From: Planococcus citri
Taxonomy: Eukaryota; Arthropoda; Insecta; Hemiptera; Pseudococcidae
Direction of reading: 5' to 3'
DNA length: 64,000 nucleotides
Assembly: GCF_950023065.1 (NCBI RefSeq)
Contig: NC_088677.1
Span: 90,483,469-90,547,468 of the forward strand
Shown piece after piece: positions 1 through 12,900 of the stretch (the first letter of the stretch is position 1; each line of letters opens with the position of its first letter). Both the position numbers and the translations under genes were made by a program. The notes under the pieces are model-generated. The model did no database searches. It saw nothing but the letters and a program-made list of their open reading frames with translations, and was not told the DNA's origin.

Positions 1-137
1 GAAAATGACAAATTTTGGGCCAAAAAACACAAATTAATTAGGTATAGTTGTTTTCCCCCTAAATCGAGGTCATCGAGTAAGAATTTAGGGTCCATTTCAT
101 TCTAAGGACTTACCCCTTTATAAATTTTAAGGGGAAA

Positions 138-2170
138 AAAACAATCTCTGTTTGAAACTTCAGTAAATTTAAAAATGAAAATAACAATTTCTCTTTAGAT
201 ACACTTATTAAATATTAACTGGAAAAATTTTCATTACATCTCAAAAACTCGTTATTTCACTCGGCAAAATTGGTATTTTTTTCTCATACCAGTCAGAAAA
301 TTTTCAGTCACCACCTCCCCCCTTCACTAAACAAAACTCAATTCTTTCCTTGTCACATTGATTTATTTTCATTATTGAATAAAAAATTTTAAAAAATCAT
401 TGTACAACTCGCATTCAAGTATCTTAACATGAGAAAAAAACAGGAGGAGAAAGATTTTGAGGGAACGAGCCAAAATTGATCAGTTCTGGGCAAGATATTA
501 CGAAATAATCAAAAATAAGATGGGTTTCCTACCAAATCGAGGCTCCTGAATTTGAATTTGGACTCTATTCCAGCTGAAATGTGACCCAAGGACCACCCGT
601 CCACCCTCATCGATTTCGTTGATAAATCAATCCCCACTACCGCTAAAATTAATTTTTTGTAAAAACATTTCACAGCTGTATCAATAATGCATAAACACAT
701 GCGTGTGCAAAATTTTTGCTCGTTCCAATGTTTTCAGCCCAAAATACACAAAAAACAAATTTTTCATCAGTTTTTTGGCTGAGCGAGAAAACTCTAGGTG
801 TTGTGTATGAACTATACTGATTACTGGGTTTTATTTCGAGACGTAAAAATGTAGTGAAAACTGTGAAAAAAACAATTTTCTTGGGTTATTATCGTCAGAT
901 CTAACTGAAATTCGGTGTGTAAATGTGCCATGGCACTATTGACGCAGGTGTGAATTTATTTTTCAAAAAAATTGGTTTCAGGAGGGTAGGGGTTGATTTT
1001 ACGACGAACATGATGAGGGGGTATTTTGGTCATAATTAGGCTGGAATAGAGTGCAAATTTGAGTTCAGGAGCTTCAATTTAGTAGGAAACCCATTTTATT
1101 TGTGATTATTTCATAATATTTTGCTCAAAACTGATCAATTTTGGATTTTTCAAAATTATTTTTTGCTCTATTTTGAGTCAACCGTTGATTGAATCGAAAA
1201 ATGTGTAATAATAAAAGTTGTTCAGCGTGTCGAGTAGAATCGGAATAGTGTTATTTAAAACATCAGTTACCTACTCTTTCATCCTACCCAACTTGATTTG
1301 AAATAGGAATAATTAAGTAGGTAATTCACATTTTGAATCTCAATGTCCCTTTAGTACTCGACACGCTGAACAACTTTTATTATTACACATTTTTCGATTC
1401 AATCAACGGTTGACTCAAAATAGAGCAAAAAATAATTATGAAAAATCCAAAATTGATCAGTTTTAAGCAAAATATTATGAAATAATCACAAATAAAATGG
1501 GTTTCCTACTAAATCGAAGCTCCTGAACTCAAATTTGCACTCTATTCCAGCCTAATTATGACCAAAATACCCCCTCATCATGTTCGTCGTAAAATCAACC
1601 CCTACCCTCCTGAAACCAATTTTTTTGAAAAAAAATTCACACCTGCGTCAATAGTGCCATGGCACATTTACACACCGAATTTCAGTTAGATCTGATGATA
1701 ATAACCCAAGAAAATTGTTTTTTTCACAGTTTTCACTACATTTTTACGTCTCGAAATAAAACCCAGTATAGTTCATACACAACACCTACAGTTTTCTCGC
1801 TCAGCCGAAAAACCTTCAAAAGTTTACCCTCCCTCCCTCAAAATCTTTCTCCTCCTGTTTTTCCTTGTGTTAGGATACTTGAAAGTTGAATGGTGAATGC
1901 GAGTTGTACCTACAATAGTTTTTTTTTTGTTTTTTATTCAATTTAGAGAAAATAAATCAATCTGACAAGGAAAGAATTGAGTTAGGCGGCGACTGAAAAT
2001 TTTCTGACTGGTACCATGAGAAAAAAATACCAATTTTGCCGAGTGAAATAACCAGTTTTTAAAATGTAATGACAATTTTTCCAGTTAATAAGTGTATCTC
2101 AAGTTCATTGAAAAATTGTTATTTTCATTTTTGAATTTACTGAAGTTTCAAACAGAGATTGTTTTTCTCT
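138..2170. repeat. Large imperfect foldback (inverted repeat), family A
   Basis: The left arm (about 138-1240) is the reverse complement of the right arm (about 1349-2170), around a spacer near 1240-1349. Matching landmarks are the blocks at 770-960 and 1620-1815, at 1020-1145 and 1440-1570, and at 200-320 and 1985-2110. The innermost bases of both arms carry a shared segment reading ...GTCGAGTACT on one side and its complement on the other. The left arm has an extra block (about 470-770) that is itself a degenerate copy of the repeat in the orientation of the right arm, so the structure is nested. No transposase is visible and the outer ends are not sharply defined. Related sequence occurs at 19840-20040 and 21770-23550. 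Confidence 0.85.
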
Positions 2171-5100
2171 TTTTCAGTTTAGAGATAGGAATTGGGCCGT
2201 GAGAAGCAAGGGGAAAAGGTTTCAAAAATTTGGGTTTCGAGAGGTGAAAAATCAATGTTTCAAAAAATCTTGAAAATGAAAAACAAATAACACACTCGAG
2301 TGAAGCGAGGACAAAAGCTTGTTGAGCTCACCGATATCAAATTTGGATAGGTATGTACCATTGGCCTCCAAATGTGAATCTTGCACCCTCGTCACAAAAT
2401 TTCCTCAGAAATCCACTCCTTTGCCTTGCCTTTTTTTAAAGATGAAAAATAAAATTGCTGAAATTGAATACAACTTTATATTCTGTGAGCTCAAAGTTAC
2501 TGGGAAATTTTTCATGTTTCAATTAGGTTGATCCCTATCATCATGGTATTTTGTCAGAATTGACAATTTTAATTTTGTTTCAGAATCATCTCTATCTGTA
2601 TTTCTAATAGAAAGTTCATTTATCTGTTTTGAAGTTGATCAGCAGGGTTCTTCATCTTCAATGCTACAAAATTATTTATTCACAAATCAAGAATATGAAA
2701 ATTTGGTACTTGGTATTTTTTTTAGGTGTTCCATGTTCATACAATGAATATTTCAGTACCTATAGGCTTCCTCTTACGATCCGCTCGCGCATTTAGCGCC
2801 AAATACCACATGGTTACGAGAATGTTTTGATTGTTTTCTTTTCTTTATCCACGGACATCCTGTTCTAACATTAGCGGTCAACTGCCTTGAAGGACAGTCA
2901 ATCAGCTGGGCAAGGGAATTCGTTATACATGTGTATTTCTTTACTCGGCTAATAGGAGGGTGAGGGAGGAGGGACGCGGGTGGAATGTTGAATAACGCAG
3001 AACACTCTGTCGAATGGTACATTACTGTAGTCTGTAGTGAAATTGACACTTTTATACCTATAACAAGATTTACAAGCTACGTATATTGTTAACGTGTTTT
3101 TTTTTTTTTTTTTTTTTTTTACTACGGAGAATTATTGAGGGTGAAAACTACGATCTTTCTTTTGTGTTCATGCACATTATACCTACTCCTATATACTGGT
3201 ACATACAGTTTTGTGCCGACGTCTGGGATCATTTGTAGTCCTGAGCACAAAATACTCATGAGTACCTATGTATGTAGTTCGATGTTTTAATTGGTAAAAA
3301 TACTGGAATTAGTGGAATTGGAATGAGCGATTTTAAAATTGCAAAATCACCACAAATAATATCTATAGTTTTTTCACTTGCGCAAAAACTATAAAAATGC
3401 AAAATTGATAAATTAAACCAGGAAAACAACAAAGTGACGTGTGTAATGAAGGAGAAAGCAGGAGGAGACTCGAATTTTTTCATCCAACTTTTTACAAAAT
3501 TTATCTGTGTCTTGAATTTTATCTACGCAAAAAAAATTGAAATTTTTTTATAACGAGACGTCGGTTTGTTTATTTTAATTCAATTTTTTTTAATACTGCT
3601 TATTGGCTAGAAACAAAATGAAAAACTATCAGATGAGAAAGCATAGTTGGGTCTGTTTGAGGAAGTGAGCGAAAATTCCAACAAAAAATTTTCAAAAGCT
3701 GACATTTTAGTCAGTAGTGAACAAAATATCGACTTCAATACCCCCTTCCCTTCAGCTCATCATGTTCCGGAATTTAATACGTAAATTTTAAAAATAGGTT
3801 ACCTAATGAAAATTTGTGAAAATTGAACAACTGTTCGCCTTTTTTTTTTGTTTAAAATATTCTAAGAATCAATTAAAAAGGTAAAAAAAATGTCTCCAAT
3901 AAAAAAATTGAAAAATACAAAAGTCAATTTTGAAGAAAACAAATTTAAGAAAATTCACAAAACTGCGTGAATGAGAAATTATTAAAATTAATCAAGATGT
4001 TTGAAAATTGGTTAAAAACAGGATAAGTAACGTAAACGCAAACATTGTGAAAACCCCTTGAAATAAATCAAGTTAAATGACCTGAAAATTGCAAATTTTG
4101 ATGAAATGTTCATAATAATAAGTATTTACATATTTAAAAAATTTAAAACAGCATTTACAAAAATTAGAAAAACTTTGAACTATAGGTATTTTGATTAAGT
4201 AGGTATGCATAGTTTTTTTCAGTGTTTAAAAATCCTAAAAAATGAGCAATTTCGAATTTGCGAAATTGAATTTCTCGACTTTAATGGTCTCCGAATTTCC
4301 CAGCTTCAACCTCTCTCTCCCCTGACATTTTTTTTGAGAAAAAAAGATCACGATGATAAATTCCCAACAAAAAATTTCATTTTTCATATAATTTAATTCG
4401 CTTTTAAGATAACTTTTAGAATTTGGATGATTTTTGAGCAGAAGGTACCTAACAATTCAAGTTGGCTTCTGAAAAAAAAGGCTTCTAAAATAAAGTCTTC
4501 AAAAGAAATCCCAATTTTGGCCCAAATGATATCGTGGGTGTGGAAAAAATCGAATCGCGTAAATGACTTTTTCCCAGAAGTTCAGTACGTACCTGACAAA
4601 ATCAGGAAAAGCCGTTCGTCTAAAATGTTTTGAAAACTACGAAAAAATTGTCCAATTGAAGAATCTTCAATCTATGGAATGAAATAAATGCTCTGATTTT
4701 GCGCATAAGGTCCTTGGAATAAGCTGAAGAAGGGCGTGGGATGGTTTCCAACCCTTTTTTAACATTTTCGTATCATATTTTTAGAGCTTAGAGCTGAAAA
4801 AATTGCCCTTGAAATTTGGGGACATTTCAAACTCCTTCATCCATTTGTCTCCCTTCCAACTCACCGTAAGTCTCAATGTTTCTACTTATTCTACCATCTC
4901 TACATTAAGCGTTTCAATTCTCAAGTCGGAAAAATAATCTAATCAGATTAAATTTACTGTTTTTAAAATTTCTGGGCATATAAAACCATCCCTCCCCTCA
5001 TTTTTCAAGATCCTGATGCCTCAAATATTATCGAAGTAGGTAGGTACTCTCTTCAAATGAGTTTTATAAGATTAATCAAAATTTAATCATTAATTTCATG

Positions 5101-6343
5101 TTTTTTAGGCAGCAAGACAATGGATTTTCTTTTTTATATTTTTATGGTGATTTTTACTTTTGCTGACCTATGAAATTTTGAAAACTTCTGGTGACCATTT
5201 AGCAAATGAATTTTCGAAAAAGTCCTCATTTTTTTGCAGAAAATATGTTGGATATACGTGTATTCTAAATCAACTCACAAAAGTTTTGAAAAGTACTAGG
5301 CCGTGCAATATTGTTTGAAACTGAATAAGTAGTAAAAACGAGGATACGCATCAAGAAATGAACAGTTTTGAAAAGCATAACTTTGTAAAGAAATTCAATT
5401 TCAAACTTTATATTTATTTTCTTCTCTTAAAGGAAAAAATTCAACTGAAAAATTGATCTTTCACATGAATTATTGCTCAGCAGAAAGGAAGTTCACAAGA
5501 GATCAAAAAATGACTTCAAAATTCTCGAAAATGGACTCAATTTTCTAACTAAATTACACGTCACATGTAGTGAAAACTGAAAAATACTGTTTAAATAAAA
5601 AATACTTATTTACAAATTTACGAATTATTTTCCCAGGTTTTTCGAGAGACTCCGGACTCGGTAGAAATAAAGAAAGATAAAAAAATAAACCAAAAGGATA
5701 AGTAATATTAGGTACTAATATTGTACGTTTCATTCAATCATCATCATGGGTAGGTGGCTAGACGCCTACATAACTACATATCGGCAACTCCTATAACAAA
5801 TGTACAACGTGTAATGGATGGAACGAGTATAATAGGCCTTTCACCATGGGTATCCCTGAAATCTATGGCTGAACGAGTAATAATAACGGAATAACGCGAA
5901 TAAGAAAGAACGATACTGCCGTAACCAAGTTTCTATATACGTACGCCCACCAGCCAACGTCCTTCTACTTTCACAACATACTAGTATTTGTTGGGGGTCT
6001 TTCATCCTGTGTGCCTTTAACTTCTAGGGTTAAGTTTAAAGTTTAAGGTTACGGTTAAATTCAGTATAGCCGCACCTGAATAACGTTATGTTAATTGTTA
6101 TGACATCACGCGTCATCGTCTTCACAGCCACACTGATTTTTGCTTGAGCCAATCAGAAGACAGCAAACGGGCATGTTGGCTGATCGCATGTGTGATCTGG
6201 GAAAAGCGATAGCGAATAGGCGGAAACGTCGCAATGGTTATTCCTTATCAGTTATCATTTTTGTTACAAAATACGGATCACGAATGGTTACTTGTAATTA
6301 AACGTATTTGTCATTAATTACAATAATTTTTGGGTACGCCAAA
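2171..6343. other. AT-rich intergenic DNA, no supported gene
   Basis: Only short open frames without recognisable domains are present. A long T run lies near 3098-3120. From about 6000 to 6340 base composition becomes more balanced and a CCAAT pentamer (6149-6153, in the context GAGCCAATCAGA) appears. This may be promoter DNA of the TAZ gene downstream, which is an inference from position only. Confidence 0.6.
6149..6153 (+). promoter_or_regulatory. Candidate CCAAT box upstream of the TAZ gene
   Basis: A CCAAT core in a favourable NF-Y-like context lies about 640 bp upstream of the TAZ-protein ATG. The 397-bp hAT MITE is inserted between it and the gene. A single five-base match is weak evidence; the relatively GC-rich surroundings are the only support. 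Confidence 0.25.
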
Positions 6344-6351
6344 CTGCTTGT

Positions 6352-6748
6352 TAGTGGTGCAAAGTTATCGATGTGAGCTTATATCGATATTTTCGATATA
6401 TCGAAGATTTTACATCGATTACATCGATGTACATCGAAATTCAAAAGTGAAATTTTTTTAGAGAGAAAATCTGGGAAAATTGGCAATGTTTTACAGACGA
6501 AACGACGTAAATCGTAAAATACCAGTAAAACTGCATTTTTCTTGCTGTTTTCATGAGTCACGTACAATTTTTCATCAAAGCATTCTGATTTTTATAAAAT
6601 TAAGTTCAAATTGCAGTTCAAAAAACAGGTTTTTCAACGAATTTTTGCAATTTTGATGTACATCGATGATCGGAATGTTACATCGATGCACATCGATATC
6701 TTCTTAAATCGATGTACATCGATGTATATCGATAACTTTGCACCACTA
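6352..6748. mobile_element. hAT-type MITE with 8-bp target duplication
   Basis: The termini are inverted repeats of about 21 bp beginning TAGTGGTGCAAAG and ending CTTTGCACCACTA. The element is flanked by perfect 8-bp direct repeats CTGCTTGT at 6344-6351 and 6749-6756. An 8-bp duplication with TAGTGGTG-like ends is the hallmark of hAT elements. The 397-bp interior is non-coding and rich in ATCGATGTACATCGAT words, and its subterminal halves are inverted. It lies about 40 bp upstream of the TAZ-protein start codon. Confidence 0.93.
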
Positions 6749-6788
6749 CTGCTTGTTCGGGTATATCTTTGGAGATCATTTCGACGAA

Positions 6789-7317
6789 ATGAGTCACGTT
6801 ATTATAAAACCAGTGCAGGTGAGTGTATTGCATGAACCACTTTATCGCCCATTACTCTCTTGTTCATATGCTTTCGATATGGGTAGAACGTAACTGTTGC
6901 CTGAATTTTATCGTGTTTCAGCGCTTGTCGCCCTCGGAAAAAGCTTTCGTAGAAAGAAATGTACGTCTGTTGGCCCATCTGTCCACATGTAAGACAAGGA
7001 ACTGTGGAGAGTCTGGTTGTTCCGAACTAAGAGAGTTCTTGCGTCATGGTGCATTTTGTAAGATGGGAATCAAGCAGAATTGCCAAAAATGTATTAATAT
7101 TGTAGCTCTTGCTGTATATCATGACGAGCAGTGCAATCAGGTGAGTGAAATGGGCTAATGTCTTCATGCTACTTTCGCCTTGCCTATCTTTTTGAGGTGG
7201 TTCAATTGATATCTTATTTGTGTAATCTCGTAGGCCGAAGGCTGTCAATTCAAACTGTGCCGTAAAAAAATTAGACCGACGTATCACGTTGTGCCCGAAA
7301 ATCCAAATCTGTTTTAG
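6789..7317 (+). CDS. Stand-alone TAZ zinc-finger protein (110 aa, three exons)
   Basis: Exons are 6789-6818, 6922-7140 and 7234-7317. Both introns have GT-AG borders (GTGAGT donors) and phases are consistent. The 110-residue product carries all three zinc clusters of a TAZ domain: H29-C33-C38-C43, H52-C56-C64-C67 and H77-C81-C87-C92, each with the family's H-x3-C start. TAZ domains are known from CBP/p300 coactivators, where they bind transactivation domains; here no KIX, bromo or HAT domain accompanies it, and only about 28 residues precede the first cluster. The short tail ends ENPNLF. An AATAAA polyadenylation signal follows at 7375-7380. The ATG was chosen as the first in exon 1, but the frame stays open upstream into the MITE, so a longer N-terminus is possible. 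Function is unknown: a nuclear adaptor or a competitor of CBP is conceivable. Confidence 0.82.
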
Positions 7318-7374
7318 TCACTTGGGAACGAGCAACTTATAATTTATGAAAGTTGATCTGTAGTTCGTGAATTA

Positions 7375-7380
7375 AATAAA
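7375..7380 (+). terminator. Polyadenylation signal of the TAZ gene
   Basis: AATAAA lies 58 bp after the stop codon of the TAZ-domain gene, at a normal distance for a short 3' UTR. Confidence 0.6.
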
Positions 7381-7736
7381 AGTTCATTCATATATTCTGT
7401 GTATTTTGTACGAATACCTTATGGTGCGATGTTATAATGTGTACGTAGATGAAATAGATTATATTGTCCAGAAAAATCCATACGATTTGTTAAGTATTCA
7501 TGATATAAAAATGGTATACAAAGGTTAAAATAATAATCGACCAATGACCAAGTAAATGAAATGAAAAGATGATCTGTAGACGAAGACGAACAAGTTATTT
7601 TCGAGGAAGCTCGTAGAAAGTTACTAAAGGTGAATAATCGTTACAAAGTGTAATTGTTTCGTTATTATTCTCATCTTGCGCATTTTGTAAACTGTATGAT
7701 TCAACTTGCCTTGTGATATTGAAACATCAATGACAG

Positions 7737-8250
7737 ATCAAAGATCGAAGAAAAAATTACAAGCCGAGCTCGCCGATTTGAATTTCGACTTGGAAGCTTA
7801 GCGTTCGAAAGTTATGGAATCAGAGAAGAAACAGCGTAACTTCGACAAAGGGTTGGCAGAAGAAAAAGTAATCTATTGTTATGATTATTATTTTCAAATC
7901 ATCCCGTTCGAACGAAAATTTTAATTTGGCCTGTTTCTCAGGCTGTGACCGAACAAACAGCCAACGAAGGAGACGCCGTCGAATGCGAAGATTTGGATGA
8001 TAGAAACAGCGGACAAAAACGTGCACGAATTAGAGAAAGCTAAACGCAGGAAGATGCCAAATTACGCTTAGAAGTCAATATGCAAGCTTTGAGAACGCAA
8101 TTTGAAAGCGATCTACAGGTGCGTCGATACTGAATATCCATACGTTTGTTGTGTTCGAGAGAATCAGCGTTTCAAATTGAAACCCAAAATTCAAAATTTT
8201 CTACAGCCTAAAGAAGATTAAGGCGAGGAGAAAAGTGAACTATGTATACA
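7737..8250 (+). pseudogene. Non-muscle myosin II heavy-chain (zipper-type) rod fragment, decayed
   Basis: Exon remnant 7737-7867 reads as the rod segment RSKKKLQAELADLNFDLEA, then an in-frame TAG, then KKQRNFDKGLAEEK. Remnant 7942-8118 begins AVTEQTAN. In a second frame it contains ADKNVHELEKAKR, and in the first frame again EDAKLRLEVNMQALRTQFE, so there is at least one frameshift and internal sequence is missing. A third remnant near 8206-8250 (PKED-stop-GEEK) fits the next rod exon. These peptides match the coiled-coil tail of non-muscle myosin II heavy chain, the motor of actomyosin contraction. Remnants are separated by GT-AG introns, so this is a genomic duplicate and not a processed copy. 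A possible earlier exon near 7580-7628 (EEARRKLLK before a GTGAAT donor) is uncertain. No motor domain is present. Confidence 0.85.
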
Positions 8251-8562
8251 GTACGTAGCTAAAGCTTGGAAACATACGCATTTATATCGCGACAACAGCC
8301 AATTCAAACCCTTCAGAAATCAAATCCCACGTTATTATTCGTTTTAAATATCGCAATTTCTGTAGATGATACGATTTTTCTTTTCATAAAAATTACGCTG
8401 AATTAAATGACAAAATATTCTTAGCTTCACAGTATCCTTAGCAGACATATTTATTTACCATCACAGTGCAATACGAAATACTCGACGAAAATCACGCGGT
8501 GTACAGGTTCAACTCAAAGATTTACCATACAATCGTCTTTAAAATTTTTATTTCATCGTATG

Positions 8563-8942
8563 AAGAGTGATATTCCAAAACTCGCTTTGTCCATTTTTAT
8601 CAAAGTTGAGTTTTCAGTGGTACCTGGTAGATGAAGTATTAACTCACATTCCTACATCATCAACCTACCAAAATGAGGTGTTAAACTCACTTAAATAGCC
8701 AATTCACTAAAAATTTAAAAAAAAATAATGTTCCAAAACGCGCTTTGTCCATTTTTATTGAAATTTTTTTCAGCAGTATTTAGTGGATGAAATGTATACC
8801 TACACTCCTACATCATAAATCCACCCAAATAAAGTGCTAAACTCGCCTAAAAAGCCAATTTACCCGTTTAAAGGGAAACTGTTTTTCCTCTCTCCTGAAA
8901 AGTTGTGAAAATGGACAAAGCGAGTTTTGGAATATCACTCTT
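8563..8942. mobile_element. MITE with 14-bp perfect and longer imperfect inverted termini
   Basis: The left end starts AAGAGTGATATTCC and the right end is its exact complement GGAATATCACTCTT. The similarity continues inward through AAAACTCGCTTTGTCCAT. A second internal copy of the terminal sequence lies at about 8730-8760. It is 380 bp long and non-coding. The flanks share TATG but a clear target duplication could not be fixed, so no superfamily is assigned. Confidence 0.8.
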
Positions 8943-9999
8943 TGTATGCTTTAAAGCCGCACTATGCATTTTTAAAAGATTTTTATCGTTTTTTTAAAGA
9001 AGTAACTTAGTTATAAAATGTGATGAATATTTGTACACAATTATTTAAATGGTACCTACGCTACATACACACATATACACAGTACATACTTATAAATAAA
9101 ATACACGTAAAAATTTCCCTAAATTAAATATTCATAAAAAATAAAATGCAAGATGAAAACATTGAAAAATTACGTCTAAAAAGCTAATACAAAAGGCAGA
9201 GTATCCTAAAACGATACCTCGGGTTTGAATATTGATTGAATGTTTCACGAAATATTAGCCTCGTTTTGCTCTTTCTAATAAAAAATTGACGTAATTCTCA
9301 ATATTTGAGTGCACGAATAAAATACAGTATGAATAGGAAAACTTTAGAAACAAAAAGCTTAAAGCCAACTAGAATCACATAATAATATCCATAACGTAAT
9401 AACGGTAACTTATAACACATTTCAAAATAATTAAATTGAAAAAAGAAAAGAAAAAATTAATGAAAAATACGGTAAATAAATAACGCGGATTACATGGAAA
9501 ACGAAAACAAAACAAACTCATCATGGGAATACATATTAGCACTTTAGATTTATTTTTGAAATTCGAAAATATACGAAAACTTGAAATTCGGATTAATTTT
9601 AGCATTCAAATCGATATGACCAGCCGTACTTAGTTAGAGTTACCTACCCAGAATACCTTCAGATGATCATTCGTTTTTATGAAAAAAATGCGTAAAATTG
9701 TAGGAATGACTAAGTATAGATGTTTGGAAAATGAACGCGGATGTTGATAATTCGTTTATATTAGTTAAAATGGATCAACCACTAGAAGTAAAAGAATTTC
9801 GAAATGAGAAATTCGTTATTCCAATTTCGATATTTTAGGGATAAAAATGGGGAAAAAAAGAAGACTTGGAAAAAATGCCAAAGACACGCGGGTGTGATTA
9901 GTTAATTAGATGCGACATGTAGGCAAATCTGAATGCATCGCGAAATTAGAGATTTCAACATCGAACAGCGGTCGGTTTTCGCGATGCATGACGCGAATT
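8943..9999. other. AT-rich intergenic DNA, nothing recognisable
   Basis: No domain-bearing frame, long repeat or RNA gene was seen. The segment separates the myosin remnant and the 3' end of the PKD-protein pseudogene. Confidence 0.5.
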
Positions 10000-12900
10000 T
10001 CATTGCATGCTACCGTATTTTTTACTAGCTGGCGCAGCATTGGTGCTGTCCTGTTCCGAATAATCTTCAGTCTTATTAAACGCGTTGCTGATCGCTTCGA
10101 CTAACCTTTCGCGAAAAGTTTTATACTCCATATCGCTGGCATTGGAAAAATCAAAATCGGCTACCTCCACGATGTACCTTGTAAAATGAAACAAACGACG
10201 ATCGAAGTTAATTTGAATTTACTAACAAGCTAAGCTAATAAACTTTCATCTCTGGTTCTCGAACGGACGTTACCTGTGCCTGCTCTGCACGTAAAAAGCT
10301 ACTCCAAATGTGATTAAAATGATTGCCACAATAGCCGCGGCCACAGGAACAATTATGACAGATATTTAGGGGTGCTTAGTCACTACGTATAAAACGAGAA
10401 CGCATTATTATCGTTTAAAAATCGCAAAACATGGGAAAAATAAGAAACATTGTCGTCGCAAATCGCATTTACCTTCGTAGACATTCACGTTAACCCCTCT
10501 GACGACTTTCTGTACGTCATGTTCTACAATAATAACGACCATGTAGTTGGTCGAATTGCCGAAATATTGAGGAATTTCGAAATTACAGGTACTCAGGTAT
10601 TTTTTCCTCGTCGTGCAACTTTCGTTACCGCTAATCGAATAATTACCGATATGAAATTGCACGCAATAACTGAAAGGAGCCGAACCGTTGCACCAAACCT
10701 GAGATAAAAAAAATAGCTAGAAAATTTGAGCGCGAATAAAAATTTAGCTACGCTCTCGGGGGCCTTACTTGTAAGTTCAACAAATCGCCATGCTGCAACC
10801 AATTATTGCCTTCCACTTTGAAATTTGAAATGGGAGCTGAAAATGAAAATCAGATCATCAGAGAACACGATACTTGTAGAACGAAACGACAAAATACTTC
10901 CTCCATGATACTGGCTATTACGCAAGATTTTAACGTTACACACTCGGACTCACCTTTTACTTTTACTTGACGAGAAAATAAACCGTAGGTGCTGCAGTTA
11001 TCAATCAAGCGGCGAAAATGTATTACTCGAACAATGGAAATCTATAGGCGGCACGGTTGAATTGTCCACGACGCCGTCGTTTACAGTGAAATACGCGAAT
11101 TCGGTATTATTCGATTTCGCGTCGTTCGCATTTGTCGAATTCATCAAAATTAACTCGGTCGAAGATTCCGTATTCAAGGTAGTAGCGCGCGTGTAATTTG
11201 TACTATTCGAATCGTGCGAAGCGATGATTATGGCAACGATGGTATGCGTAACATCGCTTGTCGTTTAATTGTAAGCCAACGCCATATCGTTTGTTTTTCC
11301 GATATATTTGCAATCCAGGTACCAATGCGTAGTGACGTTGGTGTCAGCTATATAATTTGCGTCCGGTTGGTGAAGAGTAATTATGATGTTTCACTTTGGT
11401 AGCGTTAGAAATGTAATCAGAAGTAGAAGACGTTCCATTTTGTTTCAAAGTTATTTCGCAGTTTGAATAGCCTGCGAACATTTAGGTTGAATTACGAGAA
11501 CATGCCACCCAACTGTAGTTGTCATGAAAAGGTAAATTATGTAGGTATATAGGTATTAGGTATACTCACTCGTCAATTCGAATGATTTTCTTCGAGAACA
11601 CAATGACCAATTGATGATGAAAAGGGTAGAAAACACTTCAACTTCTACTTGATGCGAGCCAGCCTTGATTTTATCGGGCGAATAAGATACGGTCCAATTA
11701 GACTGGGAGTTGTTACTAACATACTAAACAAAAATTTCATTGATAAGTAGGTATTCGGTTTTCGAACAAATGCGATTACATGCGCAAGAATTCCACCTCG
11801 CCGTGATGTTGTTGCTTTTCAGCGTTATCCTTCCACTTGAATTTGTAAGTTCCTTCCGGCTCTTTACCTCCTTTTAGATACAGACGGGCGCTAAATGTGA
11901 TATTTGCTCCAACAACCACTGGTCCATTGTCGCTGATGTTCACGTAATAATCGCTGGCTGTAACAATACAATAACGTAGGTGTTTATTACTGCTGCGGCT
12001 GCACGTTGCAGGTAAATAGATTGACATTCCAACTGTTTTCCTTGTTCGTGTTCTTAAAAATTTTTATTGACACGCATATTATTAGGCCGTAACTCGTTTG
12101 CGCACAGATGGGGAAAAATGACCGCAGCAAGTAGAGGTGGTTTGCGCACAGGGTAGCTGTAGTGACCACAACTCGTTTGCGCACATGTATGCAAATTGCA
12201 ATTGTACATGGTTCCTAGCTTTTTAGATTCATCGAATGGGTCACTAGTCACTGCATTGATATAGCAAAGCAGTGCTGTAATGTGAAAATTCATCGAGTGG
12301 GTTCTGTGATAGACAGGTACCTAGTACCTACATCTCAGCACATGATGATATTAAAGTGCTAGAGAGGGGAAGTATACGCATACGCCATATTGGTTCTAAC
12401 CAACGGTTCGATTATTCGCGGATTCGGGTGGATTTTTATGTAGTTTCGAACTAAAGACAATTAAATTTTCTATCGATTGATGTTAAATTTTTGTCATTTC
12501 GCGAAAACTTGACGATTTTATGAATACTTCTATTACCCAATTTTTTCATACTACATATGCCAACTTTAAACTAAAAATACTCGAAATCTTCAGTGAACAC
12601 ATAGGTATTTTAATATAGCAAAATGTTCGTAATTTCATCCCCTTTAAAATGGGTGTTTATAGAAAGCTCTACATGTAACCGTTCAAAAGTTCTAGAAGTT
12701 TGAAGCTGCGAAAACAAGGCAGGGGAAAACGAGGCAGTCATTTTATCCTTTTTAAAATGGTTTTATCAAAAGCTCTACCTTCTACCATTCAAAAGTTCTT
12801 GAAGATCAAAGTTGCGGAAGCCGGAAATGTGGGTCACCTAAAGCAGACAGTCCTAAGCCTGTGAACATGAGAGGAAAAATATGTGCGCAAACGAGTCGTA

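Noticed and set aside
2774..3049. 91-codon minus-strand frame
   Set aside because: No domain, no splice context and no neighbouring coding signal.
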